64,000 bases of DNA, taken from the NCBI GenBank assembly GCA_035048495.1, contig CM068543.1, positions 32,799,096 to 32,863,095 on the forward strand, in the 5' to 3' direction. Every line of letters begins with the position of its first letter. Position 1 is the first letter of the stretch. The stretch is from Euptelea pleiosperma (lineage: Eukaryota; Streptophyta; Magnoliopsida; Ranunculales; Eupteleaceae). A program made the translations under genes and the position numbers. Positions 44,761 through 54,682 of the stretch are shown piece by piece. The notes under the pieces were generated by a model, which had not been told where the DNA came from, did no database searches, and saw only the letters and a program-made list of their open reading frames with translations.

Positions 44761-45835
44761 AAGGCATTTCCCCTCAAGATCAGCTTATCATTCTCTTAAC
44801 TTCCTTCCCCTCCTACACTTCATTTCCCCCCATCTGCATGGAACAAAATTTGGCGGCTTAAACTTCCACACTGGGTACAATTCTTTATCTGGAGATTTTT
44901 TCGATCCCTATTACCTACTCGTGGCCAACTACATATTCGTATTTGATCCCTCTGCCCCAACTGTCTGAGATGTGAAGCTACAAATGATGACAAGTTCCAT
45001 GCCATCTTCAAATGCCTGGATAGTGCACATCTCTAGTTCGCTTCTCCCCTATGTCTCAGATGTGGTGATATGCCAAATGATATGATTGAATCGTGGCTAC
45101 AAGCCCTCTTTCTAAATTAGTGTGTTGATGAGGAACCCTACATGCGTCTGTTGGAGTACGTCTACGTCCTAATGTAGAGAATTTGGTAGTTTCGCAATGA
45201 TGTGATCCACAAGACTCACTACCGGCATCCCCTGACCATCCTGCGCACAATCCCATCTTATTTCCTAAAGGATGACCCTCCACCTTGCAAACCCATTCCT
45301 CAAGTTTGCTGGCACCCACCTTTGATGCGTCGATTCAAGTTGAACACGGATGCTGCGTGGAGTTCAAAGATAAAATTGGTTGGACTTAGTTTCATTGTAC
45401 GAAATCATCACAATTGTTGCATAATCGTAGGAGGGGCCCCTTCTCTAGCCAACTCAGCTGAGGGGGCTGAGGTGTTGGCCTTAAAAGAAGGTTTGATGAA
45501 GGCTGCATCTCTTGGGATCAAGGATTTGGAGATCGAGCTTGACGCAAAAGCCTTAGTGGAAGCGCTACAATCAGAGTCCTTAGAGCTGGGTTGGTCTACT
45601 GCAGCGTATGGTGCTGATATCTTGGACCTCAAATCCTCTCTCTTTTGTGTCTTTTGGCTTTGTTCCTCAGTCTTGTAATACTATGGCACATAATTTAGCT
45701 AGTCGAGCCAAATGCTGGTTGGCCCCCCCTAAGCAATGGAGTGATGCCCTTCCAAAATGGCTCTCCAATGCAGTCTTGACTGATAGGGCTCATTGACTCT
45801 TGTTTTGTGTTGGTTGCTTTTTGGTATCAATAAAA
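44760..45835 (+). pseudogene. LINE (plant L1-type) tail: zf-RVT plus RNase H
   Basis: 44836-45060 encodes SAWNKIWRLKLPHWVQFFIW, then RGQLHIRI, stop, and CPNCLRCEATNDDKFHAIFKC. This is the zinc-binding domain that follows reverse transcriptase in plant non-LTR retrotransposons. After a linker with stops, 45328-45796 encodes an RNase H-like domain: RRFKLNTDAAWSS (first Asp), AEGAEVLALKEGLMKAA (Glu), LEIELDAKALVEAL (Asp). A frame change near 45630 leads to VPQSCNTMAHNLASRAK. The RT and endonuclease parts are absent, as in 5'-truncated LINE insertions. AATAAA at ~45829 may be its polyadenylation signal. Confidence 0.75.
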
Positions 45836-45848
45836 TCTTGATTGGCTC

Positions 45849-46176
45849 AGGCTCCAGTTACAGGACACAATATGAGCCACGTGGCACACTCTTAGAGGGC
45901 TCGACCGTATGGATGTTTGGCCAATCCCTAGACCTACAAACCAAAACTCAGCCTGATTAATGATTTATAGGCGTTGGATTGGACCTATTTTCATGGGTTG
46001 ATCTCAACTGTGAGAATTTGAGCAGTATTTGAGGTACAAAGATCCAACGTCTAGAAATCACTAATCAGGCTGATTTTTGGTTGTAGGTCCAGCTAGGGAT
46101 TGGACAAACATCCATACGGTCATAGTCCACTAAGAGTGTACCACGTGGCTCATATTGTGTCCTGTAACCAAAGCCT
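45849..46176. mobile_element. Foldback MITE 1 (328 bp)
   Basis: Left arm AGGCTCCAGTTACAGGACAC then AATATGAGCCACGTGG; right arm is its inverted copy ending CCTGTAACCAAAGCCT. Inside, GACCGTATGGATGTTTGGCC and AATCAGCCTGATTA also pair with the other side, so nearly the whole element folds back. Each arm has a G-box, CCACGTGG. No matching target duplication was found. Confidence 0.8.
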
Positions 46177-46377
46177 ATCGTTTTAGGGCGGTAATTGGAG
46201 CCCGACCCATCTTGATTACACAAAAAAAAAAAGCTTGATGGGTCGGGTTCGGTTGATTGTTTCTATTGGGTTGGGTAGGGTTGGGTTGGGGCCCACAAAA
46301 ATCAACTCAACTTGGGCGCTTCGGTTCGGGAGGGATTTCACGAACTGGGTTGCTTGGGTTAAACTTCGCTGACCGGC

Positions 46378-46610
46378 GTTAGTTAGCAAATTTGCTGACT
46401 AACTACAATATGAGCCAACGTGGAACACTCTTAGATGACGCTGACCGTATGGATGATTGGTCAATCCCTTGGTGACGTGGACCAACGGGACAATTTTTGG
46501 TCTGAATGTCCATTTATAATTGAGCCAAACATCCCTACAGTCAAAAGTCTCTAATAATATGCCAGATCATATGATGGTAGGTCAGCAACTTTACTGACCT
46601 GGTGATATAG
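46378..46610. mobile_element. Degenerate MITE of the same family
   Basis: TACAATATGAGCCAACGTGG, GACCGTATGGATGATTGG and, opposite, GAGCCAAACATCCCTACAG and CAGATCATAT correspond to the MITE 1 arms with more divergence. GTTAGTTAGCAAATTTGCTG-type inverted sequence lies at its left end. Confidence 0.6.
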
Positions 46611-46650
46611 GAACGTATAAGAAAATCTAACGCCGGATTTGGGATCCAGG

Positions 46651-46820
46651 GAGGAAAACTTGAGTCACAACGATTGCAAATCACACAAGCCAATGCATTC
46701 TCGGCACGTACCCAAGTACTTTTGCATCGTACCGTAAGCTGTTGCTTTTGAGGTGAACGTGCCGAGAACTCATTCGCTTGTTATTGTGTGATTTGCAATC
46801 CGTTGTGAGAAGTTTTACTC
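46651..46820. mobile_element. Short foldback MITE 2 (170 bp)
   Basis: Arms GAGGAAAACTTGAGTCACAA..GATTGCAAATCACACAA..TTCTCGGCACGT and the inverted ACGTGCCGAGAA..TTGTGTGATTTGCAATC..AAGTTTTACTC. The GAGTAAAACTTG-type terminus is shared with the MITEs at 48359 and 49804. The flanks GGGATCCAG / GGGAATCCA look like an imperfect duplication. Confidence 0.75.
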
Positions 46821-47085
46821 GGGAATCCAGATGAGGAGGGCACGCACTTAATGCGCACGTTACCGGAGGAGCGAGAAAACAGGGATTCCGTGCGCTGGAT
46901 GTCTGGTGGTACTGACTGCTGAGTACCCGACCCCTGATCTGTCTTGTATTGTCACATCAACGTCTCCATTGTCAATTCAAATTAACCCAGTCACATTCAA
47001 TTCACGAATTTCCCGCTCATCGCCGATACGCGTACGCCCATCTTTTCTTTTCATCATACAACCTTCACTTTTCTCACAGGGTCCT

Positions 47086-47470
47086 GATGTAACAAGGTGT
47101 ACGAAGACTATTCAAATGCGGAAGCGGCATATTCGGTAGTAGACTAGCCCCTGCCATCTGGGCCCAATGACCGCATGAATGCTTATCTCACCCCCTTAAT
47201 AGACATGCATACAAAAAATCAGCTTGCTGGATGATTTCTAACCGTTGATTGTAGTACTACAAAAATGGTTGCATTCAACGGGTATAAGAACGCCTTAAAA
47301 CGTGCTAAAATCTAATGATTACGCATCAGGAAGCAGGATGATTTTTGGTGTGTATATCCACCAAGAGGTGGGATAAGCATCCATGCGGTCAGTGGGCCCA
47401 GTTGACAGCGGTGAGTAACAAAAATCTTGCTTCCGCATTTGAAACAGTTTCAGGCACACCTTGTTACATC
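47086..47470. mobile_element. Foldback MITE 3 (385 bp), GATGTAACAAGGTGT termini
   Basis: GATGTAACAAGGTGT at 47086 pairs with ACACCTTGTTACATC ending 47470. CAAATGCGGAAGC pairs with GCTTCCGCATTTG. Inner arms TGGGCCCAATGACCGCATGA..CATACAAAAAATCAGC pair with GATTTTTGGTGTG..CATGCGGTCAGTGGGCCCA. The inner arms resemble the other MITEs here, but the outer ends differ, so this may be a MITE inside a MITE. Confidence 0.75.
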
Positions 47471-47824
47471 TTTTTCCTTACTTTTTCTCATATATTATCA
47501 TTGTCGTCCGTCAAACTTTTTGATCATCACTGAGGAAGGGGTGGCCCACCAATATGGAGCTTACACGGTTACACCTACAAGACCTCTATTTGCACAAGCA
47601 TATAAAACTATTCCACTGAAGAAACAAGCATCGTCACAAGTCACAACTATATAATTGCCAGTTAGTAGGCCAGGGCCATTGGTACTGGTGGTCCACCATG
47701 TGATGTCGGCAACAGCGCTTTTTCTGATGAATCTTTGAAGACGGAAGTTGATGACAGATCACAATATGAGCCACACGGCACATTATTAGTGACTATTGAC
47801 CGTATGGATATTTGAATTTTGAAC

Positions 47825-48151
47825 CAAGGTTTAAATATAACGGACTGGGGCGTTACCATTTTTTCCGTTGTAACGAAAAATAACGGGAAAAAAGGGGAAA
47901 AAGGCGCTGAAATTTTAAATTTTGAATTTCAAAATGAAAAATAACGGAAAAAATGGAATATAACAGAAAATAACGGCCATTTTTTTTTTCGCAAAATTTT
48001 CCAGAAAATAAGGGTCATTATTTCGTTATAACGGAAAATAACGTAACAGCCGTTATTTTTGGGCGTTTTAACGGTCCATAATGTAACGGGTTGATCCGAA
48101 TCCGTTATAACGGCCGTTGTGTTCATTGTAACAGCCATTTTTTAAACCTTG
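47825..48151. mobile_element. hAT-like MITE (327 bp) with 8-bp target duplication
   Basis: Termini CAAGGTTTAAA and TTTAAACCTTG. The internal sequence is rich in AATAACGG/CCGTTAT, which folds back. Flanks TTTTGAAC (47817-47824) and ATTTGAAC (48152-48159) agree at 7 of 8 positions, the duplication length of the hAT superfamily. Confidence 0.75.
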
Positions 48152-48358
48152 ATTTGAACCATCCCTAAGTGGGTCTACTGACAAAATATCAGCCTGATTA
48201 CTGATCTCTAATCTTTGGATCTGAACGTTCTTAATAATGCTTGAATGAAGCGGTTAAAAGTAAACTCATGAAAAAATGAATCCAATCCAACGGTTATAGT
48301 CACTAATTAGGATGATTTTAGGTCTGTTAGTCCACCTACCGATGGGCTAAGCATTCAT

Positions 48359-48763
48359 GAGTAAAACTTGTGTCACAAGATGTTGTGACGGAAGCCGGTC
48401 ACAGCACTCAATACGAGCCACGTGGCACAAGATCAGAGGGCGCTGACCGTATGGATGTTTGGCCAGTCCCTTGGTGGACTACAAACCAAAAATCAGCTTG
48501 ATTAATGGTTTACAACCTTTGGAGCTTTGCACCCAAATAATGATCAATAATGCTCAAACTCTTACCGTTAAAATCAACCCATGAAAATAACTTCAATCGA
48601 ATCGGTTAGAAATCACTAATCAGGCTGATTTTTTGTGTAACGGGCTACCGAGGGACTGGCCAAACATCCATACGGTCATTATCCTCTAATAGTATGCCAC
48701 GTGGCTCATATTGAGTGCTGTGACCGGCTTCCGTCACAACATCTTGTGACACAAGTTTTACTC
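48359..48763. mobile_element. Mutator-like MITE (405 bp) with 9-bp target duplication
   Basis: Terminal inverted repeats begin GAGTAAAACTTGTGTCACAA and continue through GATGTTGTGACGGAAGCCGG to CAATACGAGCCACGTGGCA, over 60 bp nearly perfect. Flanks AGCATTCAT (48350-48358) and AGCATCCAT (48764-48772) agree at 8 of 9. A 9-bp duplication with long TIRs indicates the Mutator superfamily. Confidence 0.85.
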
Positions 48764-48897
48764 AGCATCCATACGGTCAGTGGTCTCTAAGAGCGTAACA
48801 CGTGGCTCAACCTTAGTCCGTCGTCGATGTTGACGAAGGACGTTCGTCGTCAAAGTTGAGCCCTGCGAACCGTATCCGTGGATTTGAAACCATCATC

Positions 48898-49031
48898 GTA
48901 AACTTGAATGACGGACCACACAATATGAGCCACGTGGCAGATTCTTAGTGTCCGCTGGTCGTATGGATGTTTGGCCCATCCTTAGATTGACCTACTGACA
49001 AAAAATCAGCCCGTCCGTCACGAAAGTTTAT
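48898..49031. mobile_element. Short MITE deletion derivative
   Basis: Outer ends GTAAACTTGAATGACGGAC and GTCCGTCACGAAAGTTTAT are inverted copies. Between them only the left half of the family (ATGAGCCACGTGGCAG..GTATGGATGTTTGGCCC..AAAAATCAGCC) remains. Confidence 0.65.
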
Positions 49032-49069
49032 CCCTCGATTGTAGCCCATCTTTATTCAAAGACGTTTCT

Positions 49070-49385
49070 AACGACGTCCTATGAACCACGTGGAACATTC
49101 TTAGAGAATAGAGACTACTGACCGTATGGATGTTTGCCCCATCCCTAGGTGGACCTCAGACCAAAAATCGGCTAGATTGGTGATTAGTATACGTTAGATT
49201 TTAGTCTTTTTAATGGATTGATATTTAGCCGTTTGTCTCGAGCATTATTTGAAGTAATCGGATCCAACGGCTACAAATCGCCAATAAGGCTGATTCTTGG
49301 TGTGTAGATCCACCTAGGGATGGGCCAAACATCATAGGGTCACTGGTCTCGAAGAGGGTGTCACGTGGTTCTTACAGACGTCGTT
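49070..49385. mobile_element. Foldback MITE 4 (316 bp)
   Basis: Termini AACGACGTC and GACGTCGTT, then ATGAACCACGTGG opposite CACGTGGTTCTTA, GACCGTATGGATGTTTG opposite CAAACATCATAGGGTC, and the shared middle CCAAAAATCGGC..GCTGATTCTTGG. Confidence 0.75.
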
Positions 49386-49803
49386 GAGCAAAAATGGACT
49401 ACAGTATTTTGAAGACAGATATAGGAAATAGTTCAGCCATGTCTTAGATTCCACAGTTATTATATTGTGTTAAACGGAGTTTTATAGTAATTTGCACATG
49501 GAACTGTACAGGGAAATCTACCTTCAAAACCATTTTAAAATGACGATAATGTGAAGAGATATCGTGACCAAGCATGTGATCTGGGTCAGGAATCTTACAA
49601 GCCGCTTCCCTAGATTTCACAGAAGTTATAGGGTAGACTACACTCTACAGTATACAGTGCGCTCGAGCTGTCTACAATCTCCGCCTCATATCTGACTACA
49701 CACAAATCCCAATGTAATTATTCAACAGATGTGCTGTATGGAACTCATTACAAAGTTCGCTTCATACTCGCTGAATAAAAACTTTTCAAAGAGAGAGTGC
49801 TGG

Positions 49804-50192
49804 GAGTAAAACATGCATGATCGGCGATCGGTGACCGTTGGTCATAATATGAGCCACGTGACACATTTTTAAAGGACACCGACCGTATGTTTGTTTGGCC
49901 AATCCCTAAACGGACCTACGAAAATAAAAAATACACCTAATTAGTGATTTCTAAGCGTTGGATTAGAGTTATTTTCATGGGTTGATTCTAACCGTGGGAA
50001 TTTGAGCATTATTTGGGGTAGAAGAACGAAAGATTTAAAATCACTAATCAGGCTGATCTTTGGGTTGTAGGTCCACCTAGGGATTGGCCAAACATCCATA
50101 CGGCCATCGTCCTCTAAATATGTGACACGTGGGTCATATTGTGGACAGTTAGGGCTTATATGACCGTTGCGGCGATCATACAAGTTTTACTC
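49804..50192. mobile_element. Mutator-like MITE (389 bp) with 9-bp target duplication
   Basis: Termini GAGTAAAACATGCATGATCG and (inverted) GAGTAAAACTTGTATGATCG, then CATAATATGAGCCACGTGAC opposite ACACGTGGGTCATATTGTG. Flanks GAGTGCTGG (49795-49803) and GAGTGCTGA (50193-50201) agree at 8 of 9. Same family as 48359-48763. Confidence 0.85.
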
Positions 50193-50201
50193 GAGTGCTG
50201 A

Positions 50202-51081
50202 AGGGCTGGAGGCAACAACCCGAGCCCCATCATATCTCGTCCTCAAGTCAAGTCCTTGACTTTACCTTATAAAGCACACCCAAAAGCCCTATATTTGCAC
50301 TGAAGCTCTGAGGCAGTTGTAGGGTTTGTTTGAATATACGGGGTTCTGGGTGATTGCAGTTTTAGTTTTGAATCTGGCGAGATGAGTGGGGTGGTTTTGT
50401 AGTTTTCTTGGGTGGTTTTTTGTGATGGTATTTGAGGGTTTGGGTTGGAGGTAAGTGAGTAAGTGGTATTAGGGTTTTGGGTACTTTTGGGTGTTGATGT
50501 TTTGACAAGTGGTATTAGGAATTTGGGTTTTGGTAAATGGTATTAGGGTTTTCGGTGGTATTGGGTTGAGGTGTTATGTGGGATTAAGGTTTGGGATGGA
50601 GCTCCTTGAAGTCCAATAGAGGTTCTTACTGGTCAGATTGAGCTGCTGAGTTATGGATTCCACAGTCTTATCCCATGTTTGGAAGGTTTTGGGATAGGCT
50701 TGCGGTTTGCATATTTCAGGAGCTGCATTATCCATGTTAGATCCTTTTTTGGATTGAAGGGAGCTCTACACAGTCTCTTCTTCCTCCTCACCTTTTCTTT
50801 TCCTTGTTTATTCGCGCTTTCTTTGTTATAACTAAATTTGTATCATGTGTTCCTATCAAACTGTCTTTCTTTTTTTTTTTTTCTTTGTTTCATTTTTCTA
50901 TTTCCTCAAGTTTTTCATCCCTGCTTCTAACAAAATATTTAGAAAATAAAAATTTGCACAACTTTTTCTTTGTAACTGCAGATATGATGAAGGAGCATGG
51001 CGTATAAACCCTGAGCATTTGCCAGATCTTCAGGTATGAGCTATGAAGACATAATGGACAGAAAGCCTTCTTGTTAACCTT

Positions 51082-51118
<37 letters not shown>

Positions 51119-51580
51119 CATCTCAGAAATTTCTAGCTTCGAAGTTTCTGATGATGTAAGACAGTTGAAATTTTTGTGGATCTTTCGCTGAAATCACTAC
51201 TTGGGTCTAAGTAAGATAAGGTGTTAACATTGCCATCTTACCCATTAAAACACTTGGTGCAACTCAGGCTTTGATGGTGTTTGTGTAGCAACAACCCAAA
51301 TGCGGCTATGTTTTACCTGGTTGTGCTACTCGGATATGTAGGGTCACTAGAGTATGCAGAAATTTGGTAGATGACCTCATCAAAGATGTGATCACACTCG
51401 TCATGCTTTTGTGTATTTCTTCTGTATATGATTGTTGGATCTTTAAAATTTAAATTTGTTCTTATGTGAAGTTATCAAAACAAAGTTGTTCTTATGTAAA
51501 ATCAATACAGGAGGATCAAGACTCTATTGCACCTTCGTGTCGATGGTAATTGCGGATGTGTAATTTTGTTCACTTTTGCA
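50202..51580 (+). other. Possible decayed host gene 5' part
   Basis: TATAAA at 50268-50273 lies in CCTTATAAAGCACACC and is followed ~130 bases later by an ATG (GCGAGATGAGTGGGG, ~50380) whose frame ends after six codons. 50982-51032, bounded by CTGCAG and CAG|GTATGA, reads YDEGAWRINPEHLPDLQ. 51511-51546, bounded by ACAG and G|GTAATT, would continue in phase as EDQDSIAPSCR. I do not recognise the protein. A (GA)n tract lies at 51085-51116. Confidence 0.3.
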
Positions 51581-52757
51581 AGTAGTTGGTCCAAGATAAG
51601 TTGTTAGTCCCAAAAATTTGGGTCTTCCATTGCCTTCACACAGAGAACCTAGTAATCAAATACTATCCAGGGTTGTGTTGGGCCTGTTGGCCGACATCAG
51701 AAATCTTTAAATCATATTTATTATACCCAGGAACTCGTCAGCAGCCGAAAGGAATTGTTTTAAAGGTGTATGAGGAGTGCAGTTCTGAATCTTCTGATCA
51801 CTAGCGGCTCGTCTCTGCGGTCTTGCCTGTCTGCAACATAGAGTCATAGACCCTCCCCCTAGAACCATGCAGCGGAATGCATAGGCTCATGGCAAGGTAA
51901 TCCATTGAGTAATGAACAATAGACCCGACAAGTTTAAGCTGGTCAATTAGTAAATCGTAACGAAAACCCTAAAGTAATCATTTTAGCAGATGAAGGTGCA
52001 ATTCCAAGAAGATCGATAGCAAGGACAAATCGACAATATTTTCCGTCCAAATTGTCGATCGTAGGTTCAAACGGTTCAATTTTTTGTGAGAGTTGTGTTG
52101 TGAATACGAAGTACAAAACGTTGCTTGGAGGTAGAGATGAGATTTTGCTTTTACGTGGGAAAAAGCGCAGCTAACTCGGGCCACGTTAGTGAACTTGTTA
52201 TCTCTTGGTTCTGATTATTAGCCAATTCATTGAGAAGATAATGTAGAAGTAAAATCTCTAATTTCTAGCTATAAGAAAAGGCAAAAGTTCCTGTTGTCCT
52301 GTAGGTGATGTATGGGAGTGTTTTGACATTGATAAAACCTTCATGATCACCTTCCAGGTTTTAATAAATTTACTTAAAATCTATCAGCACTGTTGATTAG
52401 AGTACTGAACTTGAAAGGAAGAAACGGTTTTTGTGATGAAATAGAGCTTCATTGGGTTTGCAATACTGGATTTGGCAAGAAGACCCAATGGCTAGCTCTC
52501 ATAGGTCTATCAAAAGAACAAGAAGATAAAGTCCGTCCAAGAATAGATCTCTAGCTCGTCCAAAATCAAACTTGCAAATAACTTCTGTCAACTCAGTTTG
52601 CCCAGATCCTGAATCTGCACAGGTTCTCTATCCTGTTAGATCCAGAACAATATAAGAAACGGACTAAAGTCTAAGAACCTGATCTGGAACAAAACCAAAA
52701 CTGAATCAGAAACGTCTTGAGTTGTCTGAAACCAGGGGAGAACTGTGGTTATGCTGA
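51581..52757. other. Unassigned DNA
   Basis: AT-rich sequence with short frames only. The frame at 51586-51804 ends PKGIVLKVYEECSSESSDH but has no recognisable domain. No clear repeat boundary. Confidence 0.4.
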
Positions 52758-53086
52758 AGGGCCGGGCTCGGGGGACACCCATTTGGTGTACCCACATAGA
52801 ATATGAACCAATGGCTGATTTTTTATGAGGATGATCTCCTCACCATGTAGATCACCTCAACAAAAAAGCAGCCTATTCTGAAATTTCTAACCCTATCAAA
52901 TGTGGTTTTCAAGTTACAGGGTAAAAATCGACGGTGGTCTATGAATATCAGAATGATTTGAATTTTTGTGACGATGATCTCCTCACTATAGAGAACGTCC
53001 TCACCAAAAATCAGCCCTTGATTCATCTTCTATGTAGGTATGCCAAAATGGGTGTCAAAAATGGGTGTCCCCCGAGCCCGACCCTT
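52758..53086. mobile_element. Foldback MITE 5 (329 bp)
   Basis: AGGGCCGGGCTCGGGGGACA..CCCATTT pairs with AAATGGGTGTCCCCCGAGCC..GACCCT. A second stem pairs GATGATCTCCTCACCATGTA with a similar GACGATGATCTCCTCACTAT in direct rather than inverted order, so the centre also contains a direct repeat. Unrelated in sequence to the 45-50 kb MITEs. Confidence 0.7.
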
Positions 53087-53560
53087 TGCTAAAACATCAT
53101 AATAGGCTTAATCCTGCTTCTTTCTCTTTTAGGCTTAAGCCTATTTCTGTTTTCTAAAGGATTTATCCTTTATCTTTGGGTAATCAAATAGAGAACTGTA
53201 TTCAATCTCTATAGAGGAGTGCAACTCCGGTACTTCTTGTTATAGGGAATGTAACAGCTACTACTAGTTTACTTTCTGCTGTTTGGTCTTCCCCCCTCCG
53301 TGGCTGACCTCTTTTTGTGCACAGTAGGTGTGGGTTTTTGTTCTGTTTTGGTTTGGCTTTATCTATGAAGTATCTGATGATTACCAAAAAAAACTCCAGG
53401 AGACTCAGATTGGTATACAATCTCTAGAGTAGCGAAACTCTGGGAGACTCCAAAAAAAAACTTTGTTCCAATTCCAAAATTATTTAAAAAACAAAAGTAC
53501 AGAACATTTGATCCGAAATAAATTTTGGCCTTGAGCATTCTCATGTATTCGTAAGTGCTC
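53087..53560. other. Probable 5' part of a gypsy LTR, unassigned
   Basis: Contains AGGCTTAA..TTAGGCTTAAGCCT and paired CTCCAGGAGACTCAGATTGG / CTGGGAGACTC motifs. It leads without a break into the LTR end at 53687, but its start cannot be fixed. Confidence 0.3.
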
Positions 53561-54530
53561 TAGAGAAAATAATGAAATTTTGACTATTCTCTTTGGGTTT
53601 CCCTTGTGTTTTCTCCTTGTGGATTCAAGGTTGTGTTTTTGGTAGGAAATGGAGATCTTTGTTCTTGTGAACTTCTGCTACTTTAGTTGGTATCAGAGCA
53701 CAAGAGGCTGAAGTGTTTCAAGAGGGAGATATGTGATGGTTCATCTCAGGAAAGAGTGCTTTCCCTAGTATATACAACAAATTGAACAATAAGAAATATG
53801 GGTTTCTTCGAATTTTAATGTTGTTGATGTGTTCGAGTACCATGCATTGAAGAGCCCAATACAAATATCAACTCGAGGACGAGCTCTTCTCAAGTGGAAC
53901 GTCAAGATGGGAGGAAATCAAGTTGGAAAATATATTCAACTTCAAACAGCCATAACTTGGCCACCATAACTCGAATTTTCTAAGATAGCATATGCTCGTG
54001 GGGGTCTCGAAAGAGGTTGGAGGTTGGTTCGAGGTTCAAATTGTAAGTTTTTGGGAAATTTACTACTTTTGGAAAATTTTCATATTTTTGGTTTGGGATT
54101 GTTTTTGTGACGTCTTGGTTTAATAACTAAGTTTCATTTAAGAGTTGTCAAAAATAGAATATTTCTATTTTTAGTATCTTTTCTAATTTAAGTCAAATTA
54201 GGATTTCAATTTTCTATTTAAGCTTGGTTACGGTACGAATAGAAAAATAGTGAAATTTTGAGTATTCATTTTTAGTGTCACTACATTTTCTCCTTGTAGA
54301 TTCAAGGTTGTGTTTTTGATAGAAGACATATTTTTTCATTGTTCATACGATCTTCTACTACGTTAATTAGGTGGTATTAGAGCACAAGATGGTGAATGTG
54401 TTTCAAGAGGGAGACTTGGTGATGGTTTATCCTAGGAAAGAGCGCTTCCCCGTCGGAACGTACAACAAATTGAAGAATAAGAAGTATCGGTAAGAATAAG
54501 AAGTATGGGTATTATCAGATACGTATAGAA
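53561..54530 (+). mobile_element. Two ~684-bp tandem units: gypsy LTR end, PBS, pol tail
   Basis: Unit 1: LTR end to ~53687, PBS TGGTATCAGAGC at 53688, then at 53713 VFQEGDM, stop, and the frames matching MVHLRKE, FNVVDVFEYH and NSRTSSSQVE, i.e. the integrase C-terminus and end of a Ty3/gypsy polyprotein. Unit 2: LTR end to ~54371, PBS TGGTATTAGAGC at 54372, then at 54398 VFQEGDLVMVYPRKERFPVG and TYNKLKNKK. PBS-to-PBS and tail-to-tail distances are 684 and 685. Gag, protease, RT and the integrase core are absent, so each unit is an LTR plus an internal region collapsed to the pol end. Confidence 0.7.
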
Positions 54531-54559
54531 ACAACTATTTCTCCAAGTCAAATACCAGC

Positions 54560-54682
54560 TGTGATAGCAACTGATCATCCTTAATCTAAGGAGATCAGTT
54601 GGTAAGATCCTATTTTGTTGCTTAGAGAGTTTGAGTTGCTATCCAACTCTAAAACAGAATTTGAGTTGTGGAACTATAAAAC
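54560..54682 (+). repeat. Short copia LTR, left part (split)
   Basis: TGTGATAGCAACTGATCATC begins a small LTR interrupted after AAAAC at 54682 by the minus-strand copia. It resumes at 61258 and ends ATTGATCACA at 61337. The ends TGTGAT / ATCACA are inverted; total LTR length is 203 bp. A PBS follows the right part. Confidence 0.75.

Larger units (their letters stand above)
47755..48835. mobile_element. Outer MITE interrupted by two other MITEs
   Basis: Left arm CACAATATGAGCCACACGGCAC..GACCGTATGGATATTTG and, ~1 kb away, right arm CATCCATACGGTCAGTGGTC..AACACGTGGCTCAACC; middle words (AATATCAGCCTGATTA..CTAATTAGGATGATTTTAGG) at 48187-48330. Removing 47825-48151 and 48359-48763 restores a normal-length copy. 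Confidence 0.7.

Noticed and set aside
46245..46300. GGGTTGGGTAGGGTTGGG resembling telomeric repeat
   Set aside because: It is not TTTAGGG-type and is only a short G/T-rich stretch.
47086..47470. Possible precursor microRNA hairpin
   Set aside because: The long symmetrical arms and shared sequence with neighbours fit a MITE; no evidence for a specific processed duplex.
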